Shown: positions 15,900-27,408 of the stretch, piece after piece | Numbering within the stretch: the first letter of the stretch is position 1 | Layout: each line of letters begins with the position of its first letter | Assembly (NCBI RefSeq): GCF_003311645.1 | Contig: NZ_QEST01000088.1 | Span: forward strand, 1 to 64,000 | Source of the DNA: Streptomyces sp. PT12 | GTDB lineage: Bacteria > Actinomycetota > Actinomycetes > Streptomycetales > Streptomycetaceae | Length of the DNA: 64,000 bases | Direction of reading: 5' to 3' | Translations under genes and position numbers: made by a program | The notes under the pieces: generated by a model | Databases searched by the model: none | Told to the model about the DNA's origin: nothing | The model's input: only the letters and a program-made list of their open reading frames with translations

Positions 15900-17291
15900 T
15901 CAGACGGCGCGGCGGGTGGCCGTCGCGCTCGGCGTGGGCTCCAGGGTCTCCGGGGCCTCGGGGTCCGAGGGCTCCTCGGGCTCGTCGGGATCCTGCGGCT
16001 CCTCGGGCTCCTCTTCGTCCGAGCAGTCGTCCCCGTCCTCGCCCTCGTCCTCGCCCTCGTCGTCACCCGGGTCGGTCGGATCCGTGGGGTCGCCGGTCGG
16101 GTCGCCGGTCGGGTCGGTGGTCGGGTCGGTGGGCGAAGGCGACGGGGTGGGCTCTCCGGTCTCCTCGCCCGGCTCCTCCGGGCTCTCGGGGTCCTCGGGC
16201 TCCTCCGGCTCCTCGGGGCACTCGGGGTTCTGCGGCTCCTCGGGCTCCTCCGGCTCCTCGGGGTTCTGCGGCTCCTCCGGCTCCTCGGGGTCCTCCGGGT
16301 CGTCGTCCGGTGGGATGGGGGTGATCGAGCCGTCCTCGTCGACCGGCGGCTGCGGGGAAGGGGAAGGAGACGGGGAGGGGGAAGGGGACGGCCGGTCGTC
16401 GCCGGGGCCCTCGTCCCCGCTGCCGCCGCCGCTCCCCGCGGGGCCGGGGTTGCCCGCGCCGGGGCTGTCGGGCAGCGAGCCGCCGCCGTCGGGCACCTCG
16501 TGGGCCTCGTCACGGTAGAAGTCGAGCCAGGCCCGCACCGTCCGCACGTAGTCCCACGAGTGGTTGTAGCTCAGGAGCGCGCGGTCGAGGTCGTCCGAGC
16601 GCGAGAGGTCGCGGTCGGAGTAGCACAGGTAGTTCCCCGCGGCGAGGGTGGCGTCGTAGACGTTGTTGGGGTTGGCGTCGCCGTCGCCGTTCCCGTCGGC
16701 GCCCCAACGGGCCCAGGTGGACGGGATGAACTGCATCGGGCCGACCGCGCGGTCGTAGACCGCGTCGCTGTCCCAGCGGCCGTTGTCCGTGTCGAGGATC
16801 TGTGCGAAGCCGTTGCCGTCCAGGACGGGGCCGAGGATGGGCGTCGTGGTGGTGCCTTCGGCGTCGACGGCGCCGCCGCGGGCGTGGCCCGACTCGACCT
16901 TGCCGATCGCGGCCAGCACGCGCCAGTCGAGATTGCACCCGGGGGTGGTGTCGGCGAGCGCCGCCTCGGCCCTGCGGTAGGCGTCGAGCACGGTGGCGGG
17001 AATACCCGCCTCCGAGGGACCGAGTGACGGGTCCTCAGCGCCGCCGCCCTGCCCTGGGCCCGCGGTGTCCAGGGGCGGGAGGTCCGTGTGGTAGGGCAGC
17101 TCGGGAGGCAGCTCGGGCCCCGCGATGTCCGGCTCCGCCGCGGAGGGCCGCCGCTCGGGCGGCTCGCTCGCGCTCGCGCTGTCGCCGCCCAGCAGGTCGG
17201 GCGCCTGTGACGCGGTGAGCGCCGCCATCGCGGCGGCGGCCACCGCCGAACCGGAAATGCCCTTTCGGATCCTCCCGCTACGCAACCCCAC
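15900..17291 (-). CDS. Lytic murein transglycosylase with long acidic tail
   Basis: Secreted or anchored peptidoglycan-cleaving enzyme of the SLT/MltB-like type, about 463 residues. Residues 1-30: basic start and Ala-rich hydrophobic segment (signal/anchor). Residues 95-265: catalytic domain with the glutamate in AAIGKVESGH (Glu133), the AVGPMQFIPSTWARWG block and the NVYDATLAAGNYLC block. Residues 265-463: low-complexity tail with PSPSPSP, EEPEEP and TDPTGDPTGDP repeats and many Asp/Glu, ending in Arg-Arg-Ala-Val; a cysteine lies in each half of it. GTG at 17291 has an ideal GGAGGGG site 7 nt upstream. The tail may span the wall or bind cations. Confidence 0.9.
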   Translation of the reverse strand: MGLRSGRIRKGISGSAVAAAAMAALTASQAPDLLGGDSASASEPPERRPSAAEPDIAGPELPPELPYHTDLPPLDTAGPGQGGGAEDPSLGPSEAGIPATVLDAYRRAEAALADTTPGCNLDWRVLAAIGKVESGHARGGAVDAEGTTTTPILGPVLDGNGFAQILDTDNGRWDSDAVYDRAVGPMQFIPSTWARWGADGNGDGDANPNNVYDATLAAGNYLCYSDRDLSRSDDLDRALLSYNHSWDYVRTVRAWLDFYRDEAHEVPDGGGSLPDSPGAGNPGPAGSGGGSGDEGPGDDRPSPSPSPSPSPSPQPPVDEDGSITPIPPDDDPEDPEEPEEPQNPEEPEEPEEPQNPECPEEPEEPEDPESPEEPGEETGEPTPSPSPTDPTTDPTGDPTGDPTDPTDPGDDEGEDEGEDGDDCSDEEEPEEPQDPDEPEEPSDPEAPETLEPTPSATATRRAV

Positions 17292-17592
17292 GTGCGTTCC
17301 CCTCCATCTGCGGTCCGGCGTCTCCATCGACCGGAACGACAGTACGACACCGGTGCGTTCGGGGGCCAGGACATGCCGGTGTCACCAGTGTGGCGGTTGG
17401 GCGAAGACCGCTGCCCTCCGGGCGGGAGCCACGTCGCGCCTGAGCGATCGTCAGAAACGCCCCTCTTTTCGGCGCCGGACGCCGCGCTCCCCCGGCCCCG
17501 TGGGGCCGACCTCCGGGCCCCTGGAGGAGCCCCGGGGAAGCGCCGCGTCCGGCGGCCGCGGGCCGGATCCCCGGAGCCCGCCCGGGCAGGGC
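17292..17592. other. Gap between polA and the transglycosylase gene
   Basis: About 300 bp that carry the transglycosylase promoter region (minus strand) and the end of the polA transcript. GC-rich inverted repeats are present (for example around 17492-17508) but none is a clean terminator. I see no gene. Confidence 0.5.
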
Positions 17593-20295
<2,703 letters not shown>

Positions 20296-20353
20296 GTTCC
20301 CGATCCTGCCACGGACCACTGACAGCGCCCGCCGTCCGTGCGACGATCGGCCC

Positions 20354-22636
20354 ATGTCTGCCAAGCCGCCCGCCTCCGATCCTGTCCAGGACGCCCCCAC
20401 GGTCTCGGAGCCGCTGAACACGGCCGCCGGACCTGCCGCCATCGGGCACGCCATGAAGAACGCCCAGCGGCAGATGGGCGTCAGGCGGACCGCGCTCACG
20501 CTCCTGCGCGTCAACCAGCACGGGGGCTTCGACTGTCCCGGCTGCGCGTGGCCCGAGCCGGGCAAGCCGCACACCGCCGAGTTCTGCGAGAACGGCGCCA
20601 AGGCCGTCGCCGAGGAGGCGACGCTGCGCCGCGTCACACCCGCGTTCTTCGCCGAGCACCCGCTGGACGACCTCGCCAGCCGCTCCGGATACTGGCTGGG
20701 GCAGCAGGGGCGCCTGACCCACCCGATGTACCTCCCCGACGGCGGGGACCGGTACGAGCCGATCGGCTGGGACGCGGCGTTCGACCTGATCGCCGACGAG
20801 CTGCGCGCGCTGCCTCACCCCGACCAGGCCCTCTTCTACACGTCGGGCCGCACGAGCAACGAGGCGGCGTTCCTCTACCAGCTGTTCGCCCGCGAGTTCG
20901 GCACGAACAACCTGCCCGACTGCTCCAACCTCTGCCACGAGTCCTCCGGGGCCGCGCTCACCGAGACGCTTGGCGTCGGCAAGGGCAGCGTGCTGCTCGA
21001 CGACCTCTACCAGGCCGACCTGATCATCGTCGCCGGGCAGAACCCCGGCACCAACCACCCGCGGATGCTGACCGCGCTGGAGAAGGCGAAGGCCGCGGGG
21101 GCGAAGATCATCACGGTCAACCCCCTGCCCGAGGCCGGGCTCGAACGCTTCAGGAACCCCCAGACCCCGCGCGGCCTCGCTGGCGGCGGCACCCCGTTGA
21201 CCGACCTCTTCCTCCAGATCAGGCTGGGCGGCGACCAGGCGCTCTTCCGGCTGCTCAACAAGCTGATCATCAACCGCGGCGGCGCCATCGACGCGCCGTT
21301 CATCCGCCGCCACACGCACGGCTTCGACGAGTTCTCCGCCGTCGCGCGCGCGACCGACTCCGAGGAGGCCAGGCGCGCGACGGGCCTTTCGCGCACCGAC
21401 ATCGAGCGCGCCCTCGCCATGGTGCTCGCCTCGCGGCGCGTCGTCGTGTGCTGGGCGATGGGCCTGACCCAGCACAAGCACGCCGTGGACACCATCAAGG
21501 AGGTCGTCAACTTCCTCCTGCTGCGCGGGAACATCGGCCGTCCGGGGTCCGGGGTCTGTCCCGTGCGCGGGCACAGCAACGTCCAGGGCGACCGGACGAT
21601 GGGGATCACCGAGAAGCCGGGCGAGGCGTTCCTCGACGCGCTCGCCGCGGAGTTCGGCATCGATCCGCCGCGCGAGCCGGGGCTCGACGTCGTGGAGTCC
21701 ATCCGCGCGCTGCGCGACGGCGACGCCAAGGTGTTCTTCGCGATGGGCGGCAACTTCGTCGCGGCAAGCCCCGACACGGCCGTCACCGAGGACGCGATGC
21801 GCAGGGCGCGGCTGACCGTGCACGTCTCCACCAAGCTCAACCGCTCGCACTGCGTCACGGGCGCCAGGGCGCTGATCCTGCCCGCGCTCGGCCGCACCGA
21901 GCGCGATGTACAGGCCGCGGGGCCGCAGTTCGTGACGGTCGAGGACTCGATGGGCATCGTGCACGCCTCGCGCGGGCGGCTGAAGCCCGCGGGGCCGCGG
22001 CTGCTGTCCGAGCCCGCGATCGTGTGCCGCCTGGCCCGCAGGGTGCTCGGCGAGAAGAGCGCCACGCCGTGGGAGGAGTTCGAGCGCGACTACCGCGCGG
22101 TGCGCGCCCGCATCGCGCGGGTGATCCCCGGCTTCGACGACTTCGAGGAACGCGTCTCCCGCCCCGGCGGCTTCGCGCTGCCCCACGCGCCGCGCGACGA
22201 GCGGACGTTCCCGACCGCGACGGGCAAGGCGATGTTCACCGCGGCCCAGGTGACCAGCCCCGAGGTGCCCGAAGGGCGCCTGCTGCTCCAGACGCTCCGC
22301 TCGCACGACCAGTACAACACCACGATCTACGGCCTCGACGACCGCTACCGCGGCATCACGGGCGGCCGCCGCGTGGTCCTGGTCAACCCCGCGGACGCCG
22401 ACGCCCTCGGCCTGCCCGACGGCGCGTACGCCGACATCACCAGCGAGTGGACCGACGGCTCGGAGCGCACCGCGCCCGGCTTCCGCGTCGTGCACTACCC
22501 CACCGCGCGCGGCTGCGCGGCGGCGTACTACCCCGAGACGAACGTGCTGGTCCCGCTCGACGCGACCGCCGATGTGAGCAACACCCCGGCGAGCAAGTCG
22601 ATCGTGGTCCGGCTCACCCCGGTGCCCGAGCGGTGA
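20354..22636 (+). CDS. FdhF/YdeP family molybdopterin oxidoreductase
   Basis: About 760 residues, of the YdeP-like branch of formate dehydrogenase alpha/molybdopterin oxidoreductases. N-terminal GFDCPGCAWPE and a later Cys in AEFCENGAKA suggest an Fe-S site; SNLCHESSG, AGQNPGTNHPRM, and the LRGNIGRPGSGVCPVRGHSN block bind bis-MGD. The C-terminal cap domain (molydopterin dinucleotide-binding) contains LRSHDQYNTTIYG. No Tat signal, so cytoplasmic. Substrate unknown; the E. coli homolog is linked to acid resistance. ATG at 20354, divergent from polA by 58 bp. The thioesterase gene follows by 24 bp on the same strand. Confidence 0.92.
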   Translation: MSAKPPASDPVQDAPTVSEPLNTAAGPAAIGHAMKNAQRQMGVRRTALTLLRVNQHGGFDCPGCAWPEPGKPHTAEFCENGAKAVAEEATLRRVTPAFFAEHPLDDLASRSGYWLGQQGRLTHPMYLPDGGDRYEPIGWDAAFDLIADELRALPHPDQALFYTSGRTSNEAAFLYQLFAREFGTNNLPDCSNLCHESSGAALTETLGVGKGSVLLDDLYQADLIIVAGQNPGTNHPRMLTALEKAKAAGAKIITVNPLPEAGLERFRNPQTPRGLAGGGTPLTDLFLQIRLGGDQALFRLLNKLIINRGGAIDAPFIRRHTHGFDEFSAVARATDSEEARRATGLSRTDIERALAMVLASRRVVVCWAMGLTQHKHAVDTIKEVVNFLLLRGNIGRPGSGVCPVRGHSNVQGDRTMGITEKPGEAFLDALAAEFGIDPPREPGLDVVESIRALRDGDAKVFFAMGGNFVAASPDTAVTEDAMRRARLTVHVSTKLNRSHCVTGARALILPALGRTERDVQAAGPQFVTVEDSMGIVHASRGRLKPAGPRLLSEPAIVCRLARRVLGEKSATPWEEFERDYRAVRARIARVIPGFDDFEERVSRPGGFALPHAPRDERTFPTATGKAMFTAAQVTSPEVPEGRLLLQTLRSHDQYNTTIYGLDDRYRGITGGRRVVLVNPADADALGLPDGAYADITSEWTDGSERTAPGFRVVHYPTARGCAAAYYPETNVLVPLDATADVSNTPASKSIVVRLTPVPER

Positions 22637-22660
22637 GGCGGCCCTGATACAACGCTGTCC

Positions 22661-23158
22661 ATGGCTGACCGCATCACGACGCACTTCCCCCCGCACGTCG
22701 TCGACCAGTGGGCCGGGCTCGGCCTCGACGTGGCCGCGCTCTTCTCCGCGGGGTCGCTCGGCGAGCGCATGGGCATCTCCGTGCTCGAGGCATCGCCGGA
22801 GAAGGTGATCGGCACCCTGCCGGTCGAGGGCAACACACAGCCGTACGGGCTGCTGCACGGCGGCGCTTCGGCGGTGCTCGCCGAGACGCTGGGCTCGGTG
22901 GGCGCGATGCTGCACGCGGGGCCGAACAAGGTCGCCATGGGCGTGGACCTCAACTGCACGCACCACCGCGCCGTTCGCTCGGGCCTGGTGACGGGCGTGG
23001 CCACGCCCGCGCACACGGGGCGCACGTCGGCGACGTACGACATCACCATCACGGACGAGGCGGGCAAGCGCGTCTGCACCGCCCGCCTCACGTGTGCCCT
23101 GCGCCCCGCCGTCAGCCCTCGGGCGGCCGACCCCGGCGCCGCGGCGCCCGCGTCCTGA
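22661..23158 (+). CDS. Hotdog-fold PaaI-type thioesterase
   Basis: About 165 residues. Hotdog fold of the PaaI/YbdB group, which hydrolyses aryl- or acyl-CoA thioesters. The core motif GLLHGGASAVLAETLGS carries the catalytic region (His-Gly-Gly and the acidic Glu), followed by GVDLNCTHHRAVRSG. The N-terminal 25 residues and the Ala/Pro-rich C-terminus are extensions. Follows the FdhF/YdeP gene closely, so it may be co-transcribed. The exact acyl-CoA is unknown. Downstream, 23159-23215 holds two copies of GGGCCCGAACGCG. Confidence 0.88.
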   Translation: MADRITTHFPPHVVDQWAGLGLDVAALFSAGSLGERMGISVLEASPEKVIGTLPVEGNTQPYGLLHGGASAVLAETLGSVGAMLHAGPNKVAMGVDLNCTHHRAVRSGLVTGVATPAHTGRTSATYDITITDEAGKRVCTARLTCALRPAVSPRAADPGAAAPAS

Positions 23159-23215
23159 CCCCGAGGGCCCGAACGCGAGCGGGGCCCGAACGCGGGCGCC
23201 GCGCCGTGGCGTTCG

Positions 23216-23986
23216 TCACTCGGCCGCCTCGCCCAGGTAGGCGGCGCGGATCCGCGGGTCGGCCAGCAGGGCGGGCGCCTCGTCGGCCATCACCACCGAG
23301 CCGGTCTCCAGCACATAGCCGCGGTCGGCGAGCTGGAGCGCCTGCGAGGCGTTCTGCTCCACCAGCAGCAGCGTGGTGCCCTGTTCGTTGATCTCCTTGA
23401 GGATCTCAAAGATCTGCTGGACGATCAGCGGCGCCAGGCCCATCGACGGCTCGTCGAGCAGCAGCAGCTCCGGCTTGCCCATGAGGGCGCGGCCGATCGC
23501 GAGCATCTGCTGCTCGCCGCCCGAGAGGGTGCCCGAGACCTGCTTGCGCCGCTGGGCCAGCACCGGGAACAGCGTGAACACGCGGTCGATGTCGGCCGGG
23601 TCGGGGCGGCGCAGCCGGTAGGCGCCCATCCTCAGGTTCTCGAGGACGGACATCCGCGGGAACACGCGGCGCCCCTCGGGGACGTGCCCGATGCCGAACC
23701 GCACCAGCTCGTGCGACGTGATGCCGTCGACGCGCTCGCCGCGCAGCCACACCTCGCCGGTGCGGGGCGCCATCATGCCGGACGCGGTCTTGAGCGTGGT
23801 GGACTTGCCCGCGCCGTTGCCGCCGAGCAGGGCCACCACCTCGCCCTCGGCCACGGTCAGGCTGACGCCCTTGAGCGCCTCGATCGCGCCGTAGAAGACG
23901 TGCAGGTCCCGAAGTTCGAGCAGGGCGGGCGCGCCGTCCTCGGGAACGGGCGCCGCCCCCGCCTCCTTGTCGAGTCCGACGCTCAC
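23216..23986 (-). CDS. livF: Branched-chain amino-acid ABC transporter, ATP-binding protein LivF
   Basis: ATPase of the high-affinity Leu/Ile/Val importer, about 256 residues. Walker A GGNGAGKST, signature LSGGEQQML, Walker B LLLLDEP, and the LivF-typical EPSMGLAPLIVQQIF. The GTG start overlaps the livG stop by 4 bp (GTGA), so translation is coupled. Last gene of the livKHMGF operon. Confidence 0.95.
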   Translation of the reverse strand: MSVGLDKEAGAAPVPEDGAPALLELRDLHVFYGAIEALKGVSLTVAEGEVVALLGGNGAGKSTTLKTASGMMAPRTGEVWLRGERVDGITSHELVRFGIGHVPEGRRVFPRMSVLENLRMGAYRLRRPDPADIDRVFTLFPVLAQRRKQVSGTLSGGEQQMLAIGRALMGKPELLLLDEPSMGLAPLIVQQIFEILKEINEQGTTLLLVEQNASQALQLADRGYVLETGSVVMADEAPALLADPRIRAAYLGEAAE

Positions 23987-24948
23987 GACCGCTCCTCCTC
24001 GTCCTTCGCGGCGCCCTCGGGCTCCGGGGTGTCACGCGGGCCCGGGACGTCCGCGGGCCGCGCGGCCTGCTCCGCCTGCTCCGCCTCGTGCTCGGCGACC
24101 ATCTCGGCGACCAGGGCGCGGTCCTCATCGGCGGATGTGCCCAGATACGCCTCGATCACCGCGGGGTCCTGCTGGACCTCGGCGGGGGTGCCCTCGGCTA
24201 TCTTCCGGCCGAAGTTGAGCACCACGACCCGGTCGGCGACCGACATCACCAGGCGCATGTCGTGCTCGATCAGCAGCACGCTCACGGACAGCTCGGTGTT
24301 GATCCGCCGGATCAGGCCCTCGAGGTCGCGCTTCTCGGTGGGGTTGGTGCCCGCCGCGGGCTCGTCGAGCAGCAGCAGCTCGGGCCTGGTGGCCAGCGCC
24401 CGCGCGATCTCAAGGCGCCGCTGCTCGCCGTAGCTGAGCGCCGCGGCGATCTCGTTCATCCGGTGGTCGAGGCCCACGAAGCGCAGCACCTCGTGCGCCT
24501 TGCGGTCGCTCTCCCGCTCGTCGCGCCGCGCGTTGGGCAGGCCGAGCATGATGGAGATCGGGTCGGTCTTCTGCCGCGTCTCGACGGCGATCTTGACGTT
24601 CTCCAGCACGGTCAACGCGCCGAAGAGGCGGATGTTCTGGAACGTCCGCGCCACCCCGAGGCGGCTCGCCTTGTGCGGCTTGCGGCCGCGCAGCTCGTGC
24701 TCGCCGCCGCTCCTCGGGCGGAAGGTGATCCGCCCCTCCTGCGGGACATAGGCCCCGGTCAGCGAGTTGAACAGGGAGGTCTTGCCCGCCCCGTTGGGCC
24801 CGATGACCGCCAGGATCTCGCCGCGCGCCATGCGAAGCGCCACATCGTCGAGGCTGGTCAGGCCGCCGAAGCGGAGGGTGATGCCGGTGGCGTCGAGGAC
24901 GTCTCCGCCCACCCCGGCCTCGGCGTCCTTCTTCAACTCGGTCGTCAT
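23983..24948 (-). CDS. livG: Branched-chain amino-acid ABC transporter, ATP-binding protein LivG
   Basis: Second ATPase of the importer, about 321 residues. Walker A GPNGAGKTS, a LivG-type insertion after the Q-loop (VARTFQNIRLFGALTV), signature LSYGEQRRLE, Walker B LLLLDEPAAGTNP. The C-terminal 45 residues are an acidic tail (DVPGPRDTPEPEGAAKDEEE). ATG overlaps the livM stop by 4 bp and the gene overlaps livF by 4 bp. Confidence 0.95.
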   Translation of the reverse strand: MTTELKKDAEAGVGGDVLDATGITLRFGGLTSLDDVALRMARGEILAVIGPNGAGKTSLFNSLTGAYVPQEGRITFRPRSGGEHELRGRKPHKASRLGVARTFQNIRLFGALTVLENVKIAVETRQKTDPISIMLGLPNARRDERESDRKAHEVLRFVGLDHRMNEIAAALSYGEQRRLEIARALATRPELLLLDEPAAGTNPTEKRDLEGLIRRINTELSVSVLLIEHDMRLVMSVADRVVVLNFGRKIAEGTPAEVQQDPAVIEAYLGTSADEDRALVAEMVAEHEAEQAEQAARPADVPGPRDTPEPEGAAKDEEERS

Positions 24949-26396
24949 CCCTGCGCACCTCCAGGCTGCGCTCCCAGGGCGTCGGCGCCCCCGGCGCTCT
25001 CCTCGGCCATCTTCAGCTCGCGCTGCCGCCGTCGCGAGGGCAGCAGGCCCTGCGGCCGGTAGATCATCATCACGACGAGCAGCCCGCCGAGGTACATGTA
25101 GCGGTCCTGCGGGTCGACGGTGTCGCGCAGCGCCTCGGGCAGCCACACCAGGATCGCCGTGCCGAGCAGCACGCCGGGGATCGAGCCCATGCCGCCGAAG
25201 ACGACATAGGACAGGGCGAGCACGGACAGCAGCACCATGAACATCTCGGAGTTGATGTAGCCGAGCTTGCTCGCGTAGACGACGCCGGCGATGCCGGAGG
25301 TGGAGGCGCCGATGGCGAACGCCAGCAGCTTGAAGCGGACGGTGTCCACGCCGGTGGCCGCGGCGGCGACCTCGTCCTCCCTGATGGCGGTCCAGGCGCG
25401 GCCGACGCGGGAGTGCTCGAGGCGCAGGAACAGCGCGAGCACCGCGACGACGAACGCCAGTTGCAGCCAGTAGTAGGGCTGCGGGTCCAGGCCCCACTCG
25501 TAGGACCAGAAGCCCAGGTCCACGGAGAAGCGGTCCGTCGGGGCGCCCCGCGTGCCGCCGGTGACGTCGTTCCAGTTCCGCGCGGTCAGGTAGACGATCT
25601 CGTGGAAGCCGAGCGTCACGATCGCCAGATAGTCGCCGCGCAGCCGGAGCGTCGGCGCGCCGAGCAGGATTCCCGCGATCAGGCACGTGATCACGGCGAG
25701 CGGGATCACCAGGAAGTTGTTGAGCTCGACGGGCGGCTCGACCGGCAGCCCACCGGTCCAGTACGCCGCGCTGTAGGCGCCGATCGCGAAGAACGCGATG
25801 AAGCCGAGGTCCAGCATGCCCGCCCAGCCGACGACGACGTTGAGGCCGATGGCGACCAGCACGAACATGCCGATCTGGTCGACCATGACCTGCTGCCAGC
25901 GGGTGGTCACCATGAGGGGCAGCAGGACCAGGAAGATCAGCAGGCCGCCGAGGGCCGCGTATCTGATGTTCCTGTTGTCGCGCAGGGTGGCGTTGCCGAG
26001 CCGCACCGTCCTGGCGATCAGCGCGGGCAGCCACACATGGACGCGGGCGAGGGAGTAACCCCCGCTGGGCGTCAGCTCCCTGGGGCTGTCGACCGGGCGG
26101 GCCGCCTCCTGCTTGACGGAGGAGGTGAACGCCTTGATCACGTCGTGGGCGAACTCGCGGACGAGCCAGATCCCGAGGAAGATGCCGAGCCAGATCCACA
26201 CGCCCGAGCCGGTGAAGTTGGCCTCAAGGGCGGCGAAGAGGTCACCGCGCACGCCCTGTTCGCCGGTGACCTGGGCGATCACCAGGGCGGTGATCACCAG
26301 GGCGACGAGCCTGCTCCAGCGCGGATGCTGGTACCAGGACCGCTGCCGCAGCTTGGCGGCCGATGGCCGTCCCTTGGCGGGAGCCTGGGCGCTCAT
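24945..26396 (-). CDS. livM: Branched-chain amino-acid ABC transporter permease LivM
   Basis: Membrane permease, about 483 residues, longer than E. coli LivM because of an N-terminal extension with two membrane spans (SRLVALVITALVIAQVTG and SGVWIWLGIFLGIWLV) and a cytoplasmic segment. The core has about eight further spans; the LivM signature GLNVVVGWAGMLDLGFIAFF and the EAA-like block VGRAWTAIREDEVAAAATGV are present. The C-terminus is basic then Gly-rich. Overlaps livH and livG by 4 bp each. Confidence 0.93.
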   Translation of the reverse strand: MSAQAPAKGRPSAAKLRQRSWYQHPRWSRLVALVITALVIAQVTGEQGVRGDLFAALEANFTGSGVWIWLGIFLGIWLVREFAHDVIKAFTSSVKQEAARPVDSPRELTPSGGYSLARVHVWLPALIARTVRLGNATLRDNRNIRYAALGGLLIFLVLLPLMVTTRWQQVMVDQIGMFVLVAIGLNVVVGWAGMLDLGFIAFFAIGAYSAAYWTGGLPVEPPVELNNFLVIPLAVITCLIAGILLGAPTLRLRGDYLAIVTLGFHEIVYLTARNWNDVTGGTRGAPTDRFSVDLGFWSYEWGLDPQPYYWLQLAFVVAVLALFLRLEHSRVGRAWTAIREDEVAAAATGVDTVRFKLLAFAIGASTSGIAGVVYASKLGYINSEMFMVLLSVLALSYVVFGGMGSIPGVLLGTAILVWLPEALRDTVDPQDRYMYLGGLLVVMMIYRPQGLLPSRRRQRELKMAEESAGGADALGAQPGGAQG

Positions 26397-27316
26397 GCCG
26401 TCCTCCCCACACGCTCACCGAGAATTCCCGTCGGCCTGAACATCAGCACGAGCACCAGCACCACGAACGCGCCGACGTAGCGCCAGCCGTCGCCCCACAG
26501 CTCCACCGTGAACGACTCGACGACGCCGAGGGTGAGCCCTCCGAGCATCGCGCCCCGCACGTTGCCGATGCCGCCGAGGACGGCGGCGGCGAACGCGGTG
26601 ATGCCGGGCAGGAAGCCCATCGTGTACTCGACCTGGAGGTTGGTGCCGAACAGGAACCCGGCCACGCCGCCCATCAGGCCGCCGAGCACGAACGTCCTGG
26701 ACACCACCTTGTCGATGTCGACGCCCATGAGCGAGGCCACCTCGGGGTCTTGGGCGACCGCCCTGATGCCGGAGCCCAGCTTGGTGCGGTTCACCACGAA
26801 GTCGACCGTGACGAGCATGAGGAGCCCGGCGACCAGGATCAGCAGCTGGGTCACGCTGACCGAGGTGCCGAAGATCTCGAACACCTGCTTGTTCTCGTAC
26901 ATCGTCGGCATGGGCAGCGGATAGCGCCCGAACAGCTTGCCCGCCAGGTTGTAGAGAAAGAACGAGGCGCCGATCGCCGTGATCAGGAAGACAAGGCGCG
27001 GGGCGTTGCGTCTGCGCAACGGGCGATAGGCGGCCTTTTCAAGACCGAATGCGACAAGGCCACCCAGAATGGCTCCGCCCAGAATGCCGAGGAGCACATA
27101 GAGCGCCGATTGCAACCCCGAGGGATCCACGGCCGGTTCGATGAGGGTGAGGGCGATGACGCCCCCGAAGCCCCCGGCCATGAAGACCTCGCTGTGCGCG
27201 AAGTTCAGCAGTTGCAGCACGCCGTAGACGAGCGTGTAGCCGATGGCGATGACGGCGTAGAGCGAGCCGAGCACCAGCCCCAGGACGAGGACGTCCCAGA
27301 TATCGGAAAGGGACAT
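26393..27316 (-). CDS. livH: Branched-chain amino-acid ABC transporter permease LivH
   Basis: Membrane permease, about 307 residues, seven or eight spans. LivH signature GSLYAVIAIGYTLVYGVLQL then NFAHSEVFMAGG; EAA-like block LGSGIRAVAQDPEVASLMGV. The ATG at 27316 is preceded by AAGGAAG; the open frame to 27349 is dismissed. 92 bp separate it from livK, with no strong terminator, so all five genes can be one operon. Its ATG/TGA overlap with livM is 4 bp. Confidence 0.93.
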   Translation of the reverse strand: MSLSDIWDVLVLGLVLGSLYAVIAIGYTLVYGVLQLLNFAHSEVFMAGGFGGVIALTLIEPAVDPSGLQSALYVLLGILGGAILGGLVAFGLEKAAYRPLRRRNAPRLVFLITAIGASFFLYNLAGKLFGRYPLPMPTMYENKQVFEIFGTSVSVTQLLILVAGLLMLVTVDFVVNRTKLGSGIRAVAQDPEVASLMGVDIDKVVSRTFVLGGLMGGVAGFLFGTNLQVEYTMGFLPGITAFAAAVLGGIGNVRGAMLGGLTLGVVESFTVELWGDGWRYVGAFVVLVLVLMFRPTGILGERVGRTA

Positions 27317-27408
27317 GGGAACTGACTTCCTTGTGGGAACGAGCGGCAATGCGTGGTGGCCCGGGCGGGCGGGAGCGGGTGGCGCCCCGCCCGCCCGGGC
27401 CTGCGGGC

